A DNA stretch of 57,111 nt from Acidimicrobiales bacterium. GTDB lineage: Bacteria > Actinomycetota > Acidimicrobiia > Acidimicrobiales > MedAcidi-G1. The DNA is taken from positions 1-57,111 of the forward strand of contig JAQWOV010000009.1 in NCBI GenBank assembly GCA_029245675.1. Direction: 5' to 3'. The notes under the pieces were generated by a model, which was given only the letters and a program-made list of their open reading frames with translations, was not told the origin of the DNA and made no database searches. This document shows positions 33,688-41,922 of this stretch, piece after piece. Position 1 is the stretch's first letter, and each line of letters begins with the position of its first letter. The translations under genes and the position numbers were made by a program.

Positions 33688-34899
33688 CTAATTTCTTGGG
33701 ACATCAACCCAGTTCACTTCTTTATCGACTCGAACGTCGCCAGGTAATCCAAGAACTCGTTCTCCGAGGATATTTCTCATAACCTCAGAAGTTCCACCTT
33801 CAATAGTGTTAGCCCTTGACCGCAGAAAACTGTATTTGAGGCTTGATCCTCGAGCAAAAGACGAGCCTTCTGCGCGGTTTCTTTCATATCCGGCCTCAAA
33901 CGTTAATGCTTCTGGACCAATTATTTCCATGCATAGTTCGTAAATTTTTTGATTCATTTCTGCAGACATCAATTTACCAACAGAACCTTCAGGTCCTGGG
34001 TTTCCAGATTTGCTGCCTTCCCTAGCTCGCCAATTTGTAAGCCTTAACGCTTCGGCTTGTATCCATAGTTCAGTGATTCGATCTCTCATCACTGAACTAC
34101 TTAACTCATCCATTGAGTCTTTACGCTCTTGCCAAATTTGTACCAAGTCTCCGATAGCGCCTGATCCTTGTTTTGGAACTCCGCCGCCGAGGGCAACTCT
34201 TTCATTCATCAAAGTGGTAACGGCTGCAGCCCAGCCGCCGCCTACGTCTCCGAAAACATTTTCATGTGGGATTCGAACATCGTTAAGAAATATTTCATTG
34301 AATTCCGCATCTCCGGTGATCTGATAGAGAGGCCTTACTTCTACGCCTTCTGATTCCATATCCAGGAGGAAGTAAGTGAGGCCTTTATGTTTGGGCTGAT
34401 CTGGGTCTGTGCGCGCTACCAGCATTCCCCATCGGGATACGTGAGCTAGCGTTGTCCATACTTTTTGGCCATTAACTATCCATTCGTCTCCGTCACGGAT
34501 CGCACGAGATGCTAAGCCGGCTACATCAGAACCTGCCCCTGGTTCTGAAAACATTTGACACCAGATTTCTTCGCCAGTGAACATTGGTCGTAACAACCGC
34601 TTCTTTTGTTCTTCAGATGCGTATGTGAGGACAACTGGTCCCCCCATGCCGATACCGATGGGATTAATAATCAAATCATGGTATGGGACTCCTGCAGAAC
34701 GCAGTTCTGAATCAACAACTGTTTGCATTTTTCGACTTGAGAGTCCAAGCCCTCCTAGACCTTCAGGGAATTGGACGAAAGCTAGGCCGCGATCAAATTG
34801 CTCCCCTCGGAAGGTGTATTGATCTACTTTCGTATGGTCTACTTCGTCTAACAACTGACGGGTTAGATCTCGAATTTCTGCTTCGGTGTGCTCAGCCAT
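33688..34899 (-). CDS. Acyl-CoA dehydrogenase
   Basis: A 403-residue FAD enzyme that introduces a 2,3 double bond into acyl-CoA thioesters. Family segments are IWCQMFSEPGAGSDVAGL, WIVNGQKVWTTLAHVSRWG, PLYQITGDAEFNEIFLNDVRIPHEN and the C-terminal flavin-contacting IEGGTSEVMRNILGERVLGLP. Chain-length class cannot be read. AGAGGA lies upstream of the ATG. With the hydratase, thiolase, 3-hydroxyacyl-CoA dehydrogenase and ligases elsewhere in the window, all steps of beta-oxidation are represented. Confidence 0.92.
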   Translation of the reverse strand: MAEHTEAEIRDLTRQLLDEVDHTKVDQYTFRGEQFDRGLAFVQFPEGLGGLGLSSRKMQTVVDSELRSAGVPYHDLIINPIGIGMGGPVVLTYASEEQKKRLLRPMFTGEEIWCQMFSEPGAGSDVAGLASRAIRDGDEWIVNGQKVWTTLAHVSRWGMLVARTDPDQPKHKGLTYFLLDMESEGVEVRPLYQITGDAEFNEIFLNDVRIPHENVFGDVGGGWAAAVTTLMNERVALGGGVPKQGSGAIGDLVQIWQERKDSMDELSSSVMRDRITELWIQAEALRLTNWRAREGSKSGNPGPEGSVGKLMSAEMNQKIYELCMEIIGPEALTFEAGYERNRAEGSSFARGSSLKYSFLRSRANTIEGGTSEVMRNILGERVLGLPGDVRVDKEVNWVDVPRN

Positions 34900-34968
34900 G
34901 TAATGCGTCCTCTTTTAAAATCGGAACCTTTTGCTCCGTCATCTACTCTAAATCTATCCGAACTAATT

Positions 34969-36450
34969 TCACTGTATAAAGTCGCGGAAAGCATACAAGT
35001 AGCCGTCACGAGAACCTGCATAAACTGTGCCTTCCCAAATTACTGCTGTGGCTTCAATACAGCCCTCTGTTCTGACTCTCCAAAGCTGTGGAGGAGCTAT
35101 AGAAGTATCCGATAGGTCGAAAGCTCTTAATTGACCTGAACAGTCACCTAAAACCATGACTCCGTCCACAATGGCTGGCGAAGACCATGCTTTTCCAGAA
35201 AGTTCTAAAGTCCAGCGAATATCGCCTGTAATTCGATCAATGCCATGAACTTTTCCTTGATCTGTCGGAAAAATCACTAAGTCTTCATAGATAGCAGGAG
35301 TAGCCCATATTCCAGAGTTCAGGTAGGGGCGATCTTCCACTGACCAGACCAAAGGGTCCTCAGGGTTAGACGGATCTAGTTTAATAATTTGACCTATTTC
35401 TTTTGATCTTTGTGTTGCTCGTTCATATTCAACTCCGACATATAAGTAACCTTCGTCGTCGGGAACGATTGTGGCATCAACATCATCTCCGGCCCAAAAT
35501 CTAAACACGCGAGTTGGTTCAATTCCTTCAGATAAGCCAGCGATATCCCATCCTTGTACCAGACCACCTGAATTAGCGAAATACAGTGTGTTCCCAAGTA
35601 TTAACGGAGATGTTTCGATAGAAACATTGGATCCGACATTTGATATCAGTTCGTCATCCCAACCTGGAAAATCAGTTACTAACTCTGGGGAGACCACTAC
35701 ACGACCTTCTAAGTCGTAGCTGCGATTTAAGTGGAAGATATGAAATCTACTATTTTCTCCGGCTGCAAATAAATAATCGTCTATAACCAATGGAGATGAG
35801 TCCCAGTCATTGTTCCATTTTGTTGGTGAAAAATCATATGCGTGAACTTTCCATAGTTCTCGGGGTTCTTCTCCATCGAAACTGAGAATTCGAAGGTAGT
35901 TGTCTCTTGACCCAACATAGACAAGTGGAAACCCATCAGGGTCCACTGTTACTGACCCTTTAATAATGTCTCCAGTTGGAAAGTCTGGTAATAAGCGTTC
36001 TCCAGTTTGAGCATTTACAAAGTGAACTTTGCTGTCATAAGCGCCGAATATCAACCAGGTTTCTTCTCCATACCCGAAGATTGCTGGCTGCCCAGTCCAG
36101 CCCATTCCACACCACTGCTCAGACACCCCACTGATACTGGTCATTGAGCACATTCGGTTGTTTTCCGGGAAACTCCAAACCGATATCGGATTTTCTGGAA
36201 CTGGACCTTTCCCATACCAGCTTCGAGTAGGTGAGCCTCTAAAAGTGAGAACTCCTTCTACAGCGTCTCCCCAGGGTTGTCCAACTGATTCCGGATCTAC
36301 CCACCCGTCATATGGAATGGTTGTTGTAGAAGTCGTTGTTGTAGAAGTTGAAGTACTAACTACTTCTTCTGAATCGCCATCAAGAAAAACGGCGAGGAAA
36401 ACTACTGACCCGATAAAAAATCCGAGAAGAACCAGTAACCAATATTTCAT
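34969..36450 (-). CDS. Membrane-anchored PQQ-like beta-propeller protein
   Basis: 493 residues. An uncleaved signal anchor (hydrophobic ~3-24) is followed by a Ser/Thr linker (STSTSTTTTSTTTI) and a seven- or eight-bladed propeller. Repeated blade motifs of the PQQ/YWTD type are visible: PLVYVGSRDNYLRILSFDG, FAAGENSRFHIFHL, LYFANSGGLVQGWDI, VHGIDRITGDIRWTLEL and GTVYAGSRDGYLYAF. It has no obvious catalytic residues and is probably an extracellular sensor, scaffold or binding protein. The ATG has GGAGG upstream. The DUF3499 gene lies 33 nt upstream on the same strand. Confidence 0.82.
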   Translation of the reverse strand: MKYWLLVLLGFFIGSVVFLAVFLDGDSEEVVSTSTSTTTTSTTTIPYDGWVDPESVGQPWGDAVEGVLTFRGSPTRSWYGKGPVPENPISVWSFPENNRMCSMTSISGVSEQWCGMGWTGQPAIFGYGEETWLIFGAYDSKVHFVNAQTGERLLPDFPTGDIIKGSVTVDPDGFPLVYVGSRDNYLRILSFDGEEPRELWKVHAYDFSPTKWNNDWDSSPLVIDDYLFAAGENSRFHIFHLNRSYDLEGRVVVSPELVTDFPGWDDELISNVGSNVSIETSPLILGNTLYFANSGGLVQGWDIAGLSEGIEPTRVFRFWAGDDVDATIVPDDEGYLYVGVEYERATQRSKEIGQIIKLDPSNPEDPLVWSVEDRPYLNSGIWATPAIYEDLVIFPTDQGKVHGIDRITGDIRWTLELSGKAWSSPAIVDGVMVLGDCSGQLRAFDLSDTSIAPPQLWRVRTEGCIEATAVIWEGTVYAGSRDGYLYAFRDFIQ

Positions 36451-36482
36451 TTCCTACCTCCAAGCCCGCTAATCGGCTTGAA

Positions 36483-37007
36483 TCATGCAGGGTCTGGCTC
36501 GTATGGCTCCATATCGTCAAGTGACATCTGTTCATCATGCTCGTCCTGCAGATCTCGTTGATCCCAATCGATGTCGTTGTCTTCATCTATTGATGAGGAG
36601 CCAGTGGCTGATGCCGGATGCCGGTCAACACCCAGAAAAGCTCTTGCGAGGAGTGGTGTTTTTGAAGGTTTCATTTCTTTTACAGATGGATCATCTTCCA
36701 CTGATTCAGTCGAAGGAGACCTTAATGGATGAATAGCTTCAGTTATTGTCTGCAGCGTGGCTTCTGGTTCGCTTACTTTATTCAAGGGTCTTTCGAAAGC
36801 GACAACATCCCCTCCGACTCTTTCTTCAATGATTGTCCATCCGATCGGGGCCTTCAAGCGGTCAAGGTGAGTCTCACAAAGAACAACTCTTCCGGGGCCA
36901 TCAATTTCTCCTGGATCTCGCACGGTGAATGTAAGTTCAGATTGGTTCATGATCACTAGCACAACAGCAGGGCCGTTGCAGGCTGTTCGCATACAAAGTT
37001 GGCGCAT
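36483..37007 (-). CDS. DUF3499 protein
   Basis: A 174-residue actinobacterial protein. The N-terminal ~70 residues match DUF3499: QLCMRTACNGPAVVLVIM, then VVLCETHLDRLKAPIGWTII. The paired cysteines (LCMRTAC) and the later LCETH with Cys and His look like a small metal-binding finger. The rest is a hydrophilic tail ending in a strongly acidic stretch (DEDNDIDWDQRDLQDEHDEQMSLDDMEP, broken by few hydrophobics). Function is unknown. TAGCGT eight nt before the ATG suggests a leaderless start. Confidence 0.8.
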   Translation of the reverse strand: MRQLCMRTACNGPAVVLVIMNQSELTFTVRDPGEIDGPGRVVLCETHLDRLKAPIGWTIIEERVGGDVVAFERPLNKVSEPEATLQTITEAIHPLRSPSTESVEDDPSVKEMKPSKTPLLARAFLGVDRHPASATGSSSIDEDNDIDWDQRDLQDEHDEQMSLDDMEPYEPDPA

Positions 37008-37015
37008 AACCTGTA

Positions 37016-37021
37016 ACGCTA
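37016..37021 (-). promoter_or_regulatory. Leaderless -10 element for the DUF3499 gene
   Basis: Minus-strand TAGCGT eight nt before the ATG at 37007, with no ribosome site. Confidence 0.4.
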
Positions 37022-37076
37022 GTCCGAAGAGAAAGTGAAATCGGGGATTCTCAAACTTATTTAACTGAAACTCCCC

Positions 37077-37082
37077 TAGTAT
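37077..37082 (+). promoter_or_regulatory. Leaderless -10 element for the HAD hydrolase gene
   Basis: TAGTAT eight nt before the ATG at 37091, with no ribosome site between. Confidence 0.5.
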
Positions 37083-37090
37083 CTCTATTC

Positions 37091-37798
37091 ATGGTCTCAC
37101 CACTGATACTTGGTTTAGATGCAGATGACACTCTCTGGGAAAACCAAGCACGATTTGATACAGCCCAAGCCAAACTTCGAGACTTACTGTCACCGTGGGT
37201 TGAAGGAAAAGTCGTTGATGAGACTTTGCTGAATATTGAAAGGAACAATGTAAAGCTTTATGGGTACGGAGTAAAGAGTTTTACTCTTTCTTCAATCCAA
37301 GCTGCGGTAGAACTCACTAACAGAGAAATAACTGCCGATTTAACAACCGCAATTATTGAATCAGGTTGGTGGATCATTAAGCATCCCGTAGAGATTCTTC
37401 CGGGAGTCGCCGAAACATTGAAGATTCTTTCGAGCAATCACCAACTACTACTCATAACTAAGGGTGATCCCGCCGATCAGTATAAAAAGATCAATGCAAG
37501 TGGCCTTAGCCACTATTTCAGGGGTATCGAAGTGGTACAGGAGAAAGATCCAAACACTTACCTTGAGCTTCTAGAGCGCCATAACGTTGATGTCAAAGAT
37601 TTCGTTATGGTAGGGAACTCCGTTCCTTCAGATATTTTACCAATCTTGTCTATACAAGGGCGTGCTATTCATATCCCTCACCATTCCACTTGGGGGCATG
37701 AACAAGTAGATGAATCAGTTGTAGCGAGTTTCAATTTTCCTGTGATTGAATCCTTCAGTCAACTTCCAGACATTTTGGCAACTTTTTCTGAGAACTAG
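37091..37798 (+). CDS. HAD-superfamily hydrolase
   Basis: A 235-residue haloacid-dehalogenase-type phosphatase. Motif I is LGLDADDTLWEN with the nucleophile and acid aspartates (DxD). Motif II is around LLLITKGDP, motif III is the lysine in VVQEKDPNTY, and motif IV lies in MVGNSVPSDILPIL. A helical cap sits between motifs I and II. The closest described relatives are YjjG-like nucleotide or small-molecule phosphatases; the substrate is not known. The stop TAG is shared in a CTAG overlap with the AcoX-like gene on the other strand. Confidence 0.85.
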   Translation: MVSPLILGLDADDTLWENQARFDTAQAKLRDLLSPWVEGKVVDETLLNIERNNVKLYGYGVKSFTLSSIQAAVELTNREITADLTTAIIESGWWIIKHPVEILPGVAETLKILSSNHQLLLITKGDPADQYKKINASGLSHYFRGIEVVQEKDPNTYLELLERHNVDVKDFVMVGNSVPSDILPILSIQGRAIHIPHHSTWGHEQVDESVVASFNFPVIESFSQLPDILATFSEN

Positions 37799-38832
37799 TT
37801 CGTGTTCTTTGCTGATAAATAAGTTCCATTGTGTGTAGCCCATTTCATTACTTTCGCCACATCTATCAGCCACGGGCCGTCTCGTTTGACTTGAATTATG
37901 GCCTGCGCCCCTTCAACTAGGCGCCGTTTGCGTTCACCATCAAATGCAAGAAGTACAGGGCCGTCAACTTTTACCTTTTCACCTATCTCTATTTTTTTTG
38001 CCTCTAACAACCCAAGATCGGCATAATGCCCAGGAGCTGTAGGGCCTCGGATTATACGATTGCTGTCCGTTGGGGATTCAAAACGAATAAGAAAAGCGTC
38101 ATCGTCTGCTGAAGTAACTTCTTCTATTAGTCCACCAACCCCAGAAAATCCGACAGAAGAGGGGTCTGCTTGGGTTAATACCGCTAAGCAAAGAGTTTCC
38201 GGATCAAACAATTCAAGTGAACCCACATAGCGGTCTCGGGCAGCAACTGCGTCTACTAAAGCTAGATCAGGTTCCTCTTGTACCCCGTTTTGATCTTTTA
38301 CTTCTAGTCGAACAACTTTAGATCTTTGCGCTACTTCCTTTAAAGAAACCGCTCCTGACGCGAGGTGCCCTGCGGCAGCGCCAGCCACAGTCGCTTCAAC
38401 AAAAACTGGGAAAGCATTGTTGGTTCCAGTTGATATCGGTATCACTGGAATGTCTGGCCATTCAAGTGCTGCTATCCGATTTGTTCCATCACCACCTAAT
38501 ACAACTACGACAGAACACCCCTGCTCGCGCATGTAGCGAACAGCGTTAGATGTGTCCGCTTCTGAAAATGTCAGTGGTTCTTTAACCCAATCTAATTCCA
38601 ACCCACGAATCGTTTCCGTTGCTCTACTTACTATTCGATGAGGGTCGCCGTGTACTACAAATCGAGTAGCTCCAACTTCACGTGCTCCTAAAACCACTCT
38701 TCTCACAATGTTGGCTTTATCGGCTACCGTGACGCTGCCCGCCGCTGCTATAGCTCTTCTTACATCAGTTCCAGAGCGCGGGTTAACCACTAAACCTATT
38801 GGTGAACATTTTGTTTGCTCAGTAGGTGTCAT
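37795..38832 (-). CDS. ATP-NAD/AcoX-family kinase
   Basis: A 345-residue member of the NAD-kinase-like superfamily, AcoX type. The N-terminal Rossmann-like part carries IGLVVNPRSGTDVRR, the glycine-rich ATP site is VVVVLGGDGTNRIAAL and the substrate-side motif is ISTGTNNAFP. AcoX genes usually sit in acetoin-catabolic clusters, but no acetoin dehydrogenase genes are present here; the role is therefore open. It follows the 3-hydroxyacyl-CoA dehydrogenase gene by ~18 nt in a cyclophilin-hbd-acoX operon. AGGGG precedes its ATG. Confidence 0.8.
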   Translation of the reverse strand: MTPTEQTKCSPIGLVVNPRSGTDVRRAIAAAGSVTVADKANIVRRVVLGAREVGATRFVVHGDPHRIVSRATETIRGLELDWVKEPLTFSEADTSNAVRYMREQGCSVVVVLGGDGTNRIAALEWPDIPVIPISTGTNNAFPVFVEATVAGAAAGHLASGAVSLKEVAQRSKVVRLEVKDQNGVQEEPDLALVDAVAARDRYVGSLELFDPETLCLAVLTQADPSSVGFSGVGGLIEEVTSADDDAFLIRFESPTDSNRIIRGPTAPGHYADLGLLEAKKIEIGEKVKVDGPVLLAFDGERKRRLVEGAQAIIQVKRDGPWLIDVAKVMKWATHNGTYLSAKNTN

Positions 38833-38850
38833 AGCCCCTGACGCTTATCT

Positions 38851-39720
38851 CTAATACGAGTAGAAACCTTGACCTGATTTTCTACCAAGTTGACCTGCTG
38901 CCACCATTCGCTTCAACAACGGAGGAGGCAGATAAAAAGCGTCTCCATACTCTTCGAATAATGTCTCTCCGACAAGAAGCATGGTGTCAAGTCCAATCAT
39001 GTCGCTTAGCTCTAACGGTCCCATAGGGTGAGCAGCTCCAAGTTTCATTCCTGCATCTATATCTTCTGCTGTTGCGTGTCCTGCTTCATACATTTTCATC
39101 GAAGCTAATAAATAAGGGACTAGAAGCATATTTACAACAAAGCCTGCACGATCTTTAGCGGCCACCACAGTTTTGTCTATTATTTCTGTAGTAAATCCAG
39201 TGATATTTTCAATTACTGACTCTGCGGTTCGCACAGATGGTATAACTTCAACCAACTTCATTACGGGTGCTGGGTTAAAGAAATGTAGGCCAACTACCTG
39301 TTCTGGACGCTTTGTATTCATTGCGATATCAATAATTGGGATTGAAGAAGTGTTGGTTGCCAAAACTGCTTCTGTTGAGGTCACTATTTCATCAAGTTCA
39401 GAAAAAATCTGTGCTTTGAGTTCATACGATTCAACTACTGCTTCAACAATAAGGTCGCTAGATGCCAGATCTCCAAGTTCGGTGGTAAAGGAAAGATTAG
39501 ATAGAACTGCTGCGTGAGCTTCTTCATCTAATTTGCCACGCTCTAAAGCCCGATTTAATGATTTTTCAATACCGGCTTGACTTTTTTCAGCTAACTCTGC
39601 ATTTATTTCTCGTACAACGGTTTGAAGACCTGCTTTAGCCATAACCTCAGCAACTCCGCCGCCCATTTGACCGCCGCCAACAATCCCTACTTGTTTAATA
39701 CCAAAATTTGATGCTGACAT
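38851..39720 (-). CDS. 3-hydroxybutyryl-CoA/3-hydroxyacyl-CoA dehydrogenase
   Basis: A 289-residue NAD-linked enzyme that oxidises (S)-3-hydroxyacyl-CoA. The Rossmann motif is VGIVGGGQMGGGVAEVMA. FLATNTSS-type sequence appears as VLATNTSSIPI, then VVGLHFFNPAPVMKLVEVI with the catalytic His, and RAGFVVNMLLVPYLL starts the helical C-terminal domain. Length and layout match FadB2/Hbd. GGAGG precedes the ATG, which lies 2 nt after the cyclophilin stop. Confidence 0.92.
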   Translation of the reverse strand: MSASNFGIKQVGIVGGGQMGGGVAEVMAKAGLQTVVREINAELAEKSQAGIEKSLNRALERGKLDEEAHAAVLSNLSFTTELGDLASSDLIVEAVVESYELKAQIFSELDEIVTSTEAVLATNTSSIPIIDIAMNTKRPEQVVGLHFFNPAPVMKLVEVIPSVRTAESVIENITGFTTEIIDKTVVAAKDRAGFVVNMLLVPYLLASMKMYEAGHATAEDIDAGMKLGAAHPMGPLELSDMIGLDTMLLVGETLFEEYGDAFYLPPPLLKRMVAAGQLGRKSGQGFYSY

Positions 39721-39722
39721 GC

Positions 39723-40295
39723 TTATGCCTCCGCTTGTTCTGCAACTATCACTGACTCAATAACTATGTCATCTAATGGTCGATCATTGTGATTTGTAGA
39801 GACTTTTTGCATTGCATCCGCTACCTCTAGGCCCTTAACTACTTGCCCAAATAATGCATACTGAGGGGGTAAACCTTGACCGCTAGGTCCAGTGATAATG
39901 AAGAATTGGCTTCCGTTAGTATTTGGTCCTGCATTTGCCATCGCCAATGATCCAAGTTCATAACGTCCTGGCGCAGGCAATTCGTCTTCAAATTTGTATC
40001 CAGGACCACCCATCCCGGTGCCCTGAGGGTCTCCCCCTTGAACAACAAAATCATTTATAACTCGATGGAATATGATGCCGTCGTAATAGTGCCAGCGAGC
40101 AAGAAAAACAAAATTATTGACTGTTTTAGGCGCTAACGCCGGATTCAGATGAATAACCATGGTTCCCATAGAAGTCACCATTTCAGCTGTGTAATTTTTT
40201 TCTACATCAATCACCATGGGGGGTGGTCCAGAAAACTCTGTACGCCTTGGACTAGATCCATCTACAGCTGGGATGTCTTGATTTTCTTCTGCCAC
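39723..40295 (-). CDS. Cyclophilin-type peptidyl-prolyl isomerase
   Basis: Catalyses cis/trans isomerisation of proline peptide bonds. The 190-residue protein has the cyclophilin core: IIFHRVINDFVVQGGDPQGTG (catalytic Arg and Gln), GPGYKFEDE, GSLAMANAGPNTNGSQFFI and ALFGQVVKGLEVADAM. About 40 extra residues precede the fold; there is no signal peptide, so it is cytoplasmic. It starts with GTG after a strong GAGGAGG. It is the first gene of a run with the 3-hydroxyacyl-CoA dehydrogenase and AcoX-like kinase. Confidence 0.92.
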   Translation of the reverse strand: MAEENQDIPAVDGSSPRRTEFSGPPPMVIDVEKNYTAEMVTSMGTMVIHLNPALAPKTVNNFVFLARWHYYDGIIFHRVINDFVVQGGDPQGTGMGGPGYKFEDELPAPGRYELGSLAMANAGPNTNGSQFFIITGPSGQGLPPQYALFGQVVKGLEVADAMQKVSTNHNDRPLDDIVIESVIVAEQAEA

Positions 40296-40370
40296 TTTGC
40301 CTCCTCGGCGATAATTCTTAATTTCCTATAAAACCGTATTTTATGGTCATAACAAAGGCTAGAGGGCAAT

Positions 40371-40628
40371 ATGAGAAGCGAAACCTTAGGAGCATCACCC
40401 ATTCCGCTTCAAACCTTGATTAGGGTGCCGCGCATGGCCCTTCAACCATTTTTTCAGCAATCTACTCCACTTAATCAAAGCATTTCAGCGTCAACTGAAC
40501 CTCTTGGATGGGTAAGTCTGACATGTACTCTCTGTGAAGTTACTTGGCGCGGTCGCCTTGAAGAACTCTGCTGGTCTTGTGGGTCTCCTGGACATCAACC
40601 AGCTAGCACCCGAATCATTCCTGGTTGA
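40371..40628 (+). CDS. Small zinc-ribbon protein, function unknown
   Basis: 85 residues. The C-terminal half has two Cys-x2-Cys knuckles, CTLC and CWSC, separated by ~17 residues, as in a rubredoxin-like zinc ribbon. The N-terminal ~45 residues are hydrophilic and may be disordered. I do not recognise a family. GAGGG lies 5 nt before the ATG, supporting a real gene. Its stop lies 3 nt from the GNAT stop on the other strand. Confidence 0.6.
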   Translation: MRSETLGASPIPLQTLIRVPRMALQPFFQQSTPLNQSISASTEPLGWVSLTCTLCEVTWRGRLEELCWSCGSPGHQPASTRIIPG

Positions 40629-40631
40629 AAT

Positions 40632-41135
40632 TTAAGATAATTCGTACTCAAGCATCTGAACTGTTTTTTTTCCGCCATCTGTGTCTTGCTCACCCACCGA
40701 AGTAAACCCAAATTTCTCATGAAATCGCAGTGAGCGATCATTTCGAGGGTGGAGATTCACTTCAGCACACAAGAACTGGTAACCAACCGATTGTTCAACA
40801 AATTCACGATAAAAATTCTGCCCTAAACCTTGACTGAAAACCGTAGGGTCTACCACAACTCGGTCAACATACAGAAATCTCTCATACCGTTCTGAAAACC
40901 ATTTATAGTTTTCACTTTCATACGGTAGTCCTGGCCCGTCAAGCCCAACAAGAAAACCAAGCAATTTTCCTTCACGTTCAGCGATAAAAAAAGCTTTTGC
41001 AACTTCGCTATACCATTCAAGATCTTCAGCATTTAACTCATTTACCGCAGGCACGGCGGAATTGTTCATATCTAAAACAGTCTTAAAATCTTTCTGCTTG
41101 ATAGATCGAATCTGAATTTGAGATTTTTTTTTCAT
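40632..41135 (-). CDS. GNAT-family N-acetyltransferase
   Basis: A 167-residue acetyltransferase using acetyl-CoA. Beta strands and the pantetheine region are recognised in FFIAEREGKLLGFLVGLDG, RFLYVDRVVVDPTVFSQGLGQNFYREF (the P-loop-like Q/R-x-x-G-x-G/A site) and VNLHPRNDRSLRFHEKFGFTSVGE. The substrate is unknown. It is divergent from the ABC exporter genes with only 49 bp between them. Confidence 0.87.
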   Translation of the reverse strand: MKKKSQIQIRSIKQKDFKTVLDMNNSAVPAVNELNAEDLEWYSEVAKAFFIAEREGKLLGFLVGLDGPGLPYESENYKWFSERYERFLYVDRVVVDPTVFSQGLGQNFYREFVEQSVGYQFLCAEVNLHPRNDRSLRFHEKFGFTSVGEQDTDGGKKTVQMLEYELS

Positions 41136-41172
41136 ATCTTTAAATAATTTACTGAACTTCCTCTGAGGCTTC

Positions 41173-41178
41173 TAACCT
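41173..41178 (+). promoter_or_regulatory. Leaderless -10 element for the ABC exporter operon
   Basis: TAACCT six nt before the ATG at 41185. TTACTG (41149-41154) lies 18 bp upstream as a possible -35. No ribosome site. Confidence 0.5.
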
Positions 41179-41184
41179 ATCTGT

Positions 41185-41922
41185 ATGAACACTTCTTCAA
41201 ATGCAGCTGCTCGCGTCGTTAATGGAACCAAAATTTATGGGGAAGGTGAAACCGAGGTAAAAGCTCTTGATGGGGTAAACGTTGAATTCCAAACAGGAGA
41301 ATTTACCGCGATTATGGGTCCTTCCGGTTCTGGTAAATCAACCCTTATGCACTGTGTCGCTGGACTTGACACTCTTACCACTGGGCAATCTTTCATCAAC
41401 GACGCCTCACTTAACGACTTATCCGATCGAGAATTGACTTTATTACGACGAGACAAAATTGGATTTGTCTTTCAAGCTTTCAATTTAATCCCCACTTTGA
41501 ACGCTAGAGAAAACCTCACTTTGCCTTTGGATCTTGCTGGACAGAAAGTAGACCCTATTTGGATGAATAAGGTAATTACCTCAGTAGGCCTTGGAGATCG
41601 TTTAGATCATCGCCCTGATGAACTATCTGGCGGGCAGCAGCAAAGAGTAGCTGTAGCCAGAGCTCTGGTTTCTCAACCAGCAATCGTCTTCGCAGACGAG
41701 CCAACTGGGAATCTAGATTCAATCACCGGCAACGAAGTACTTGAATTTTTGAGATCTGCTGTAGACGATCTAAATCAAACTCTTGTAATGGTGACCCACG
41801 ATGCCGCTGCAGCTAGTCGAGCCGACCGAGTTCTTTTCCTTGCAGACGGGAAGATAGTAAAGGAACTAAGCGCTCCTTCCTCTGAGGAAATCTTTGACAC
41901 TCTGAAACGCCTTGATGGTTAA
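41185..41922 (+). CDS. ABC transporter ATP-binding protein (MacB/LolD type)
   Basis: A 245-residue ATPase of the MacB/LolD/FtsE subfamily. Walker A IMGPSGSGKSTLMH, signature DELSGGQQQRVAVARAL, Walker B VFADEPTGNLDS and the H-loop VMVTHDAAAA are intact. FVFQAFNLIPTLNARENL is the Q-loop typical of this subfamily. It shares one base with the permease start (TAATG) and works with it to export or extract a lipid, peptide or drug; the cargo is unknown. Confidence 0.93.
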   Translation: MNTSSNAAARVVNGTKIYGEGETEVKALDGVNVEFQTGEFTAIMGPSGSGKSTLMHCVAGLDTLTTGQSFINDASLNDLSDRELTLLRRDKIGFVFQAFNLIPTLNARENLTLPLDLAGQKVDPIWMNKVITSVGLGDRLDHRPDELSGGQQQRVAVARALVSQPAIVFADEPTGNLDSITGNEVLEFLRSAVDDLNQTLVMVTHDAAAASRADRVLFLADGKIVKELSAPSSEEIFDTLKRLDG

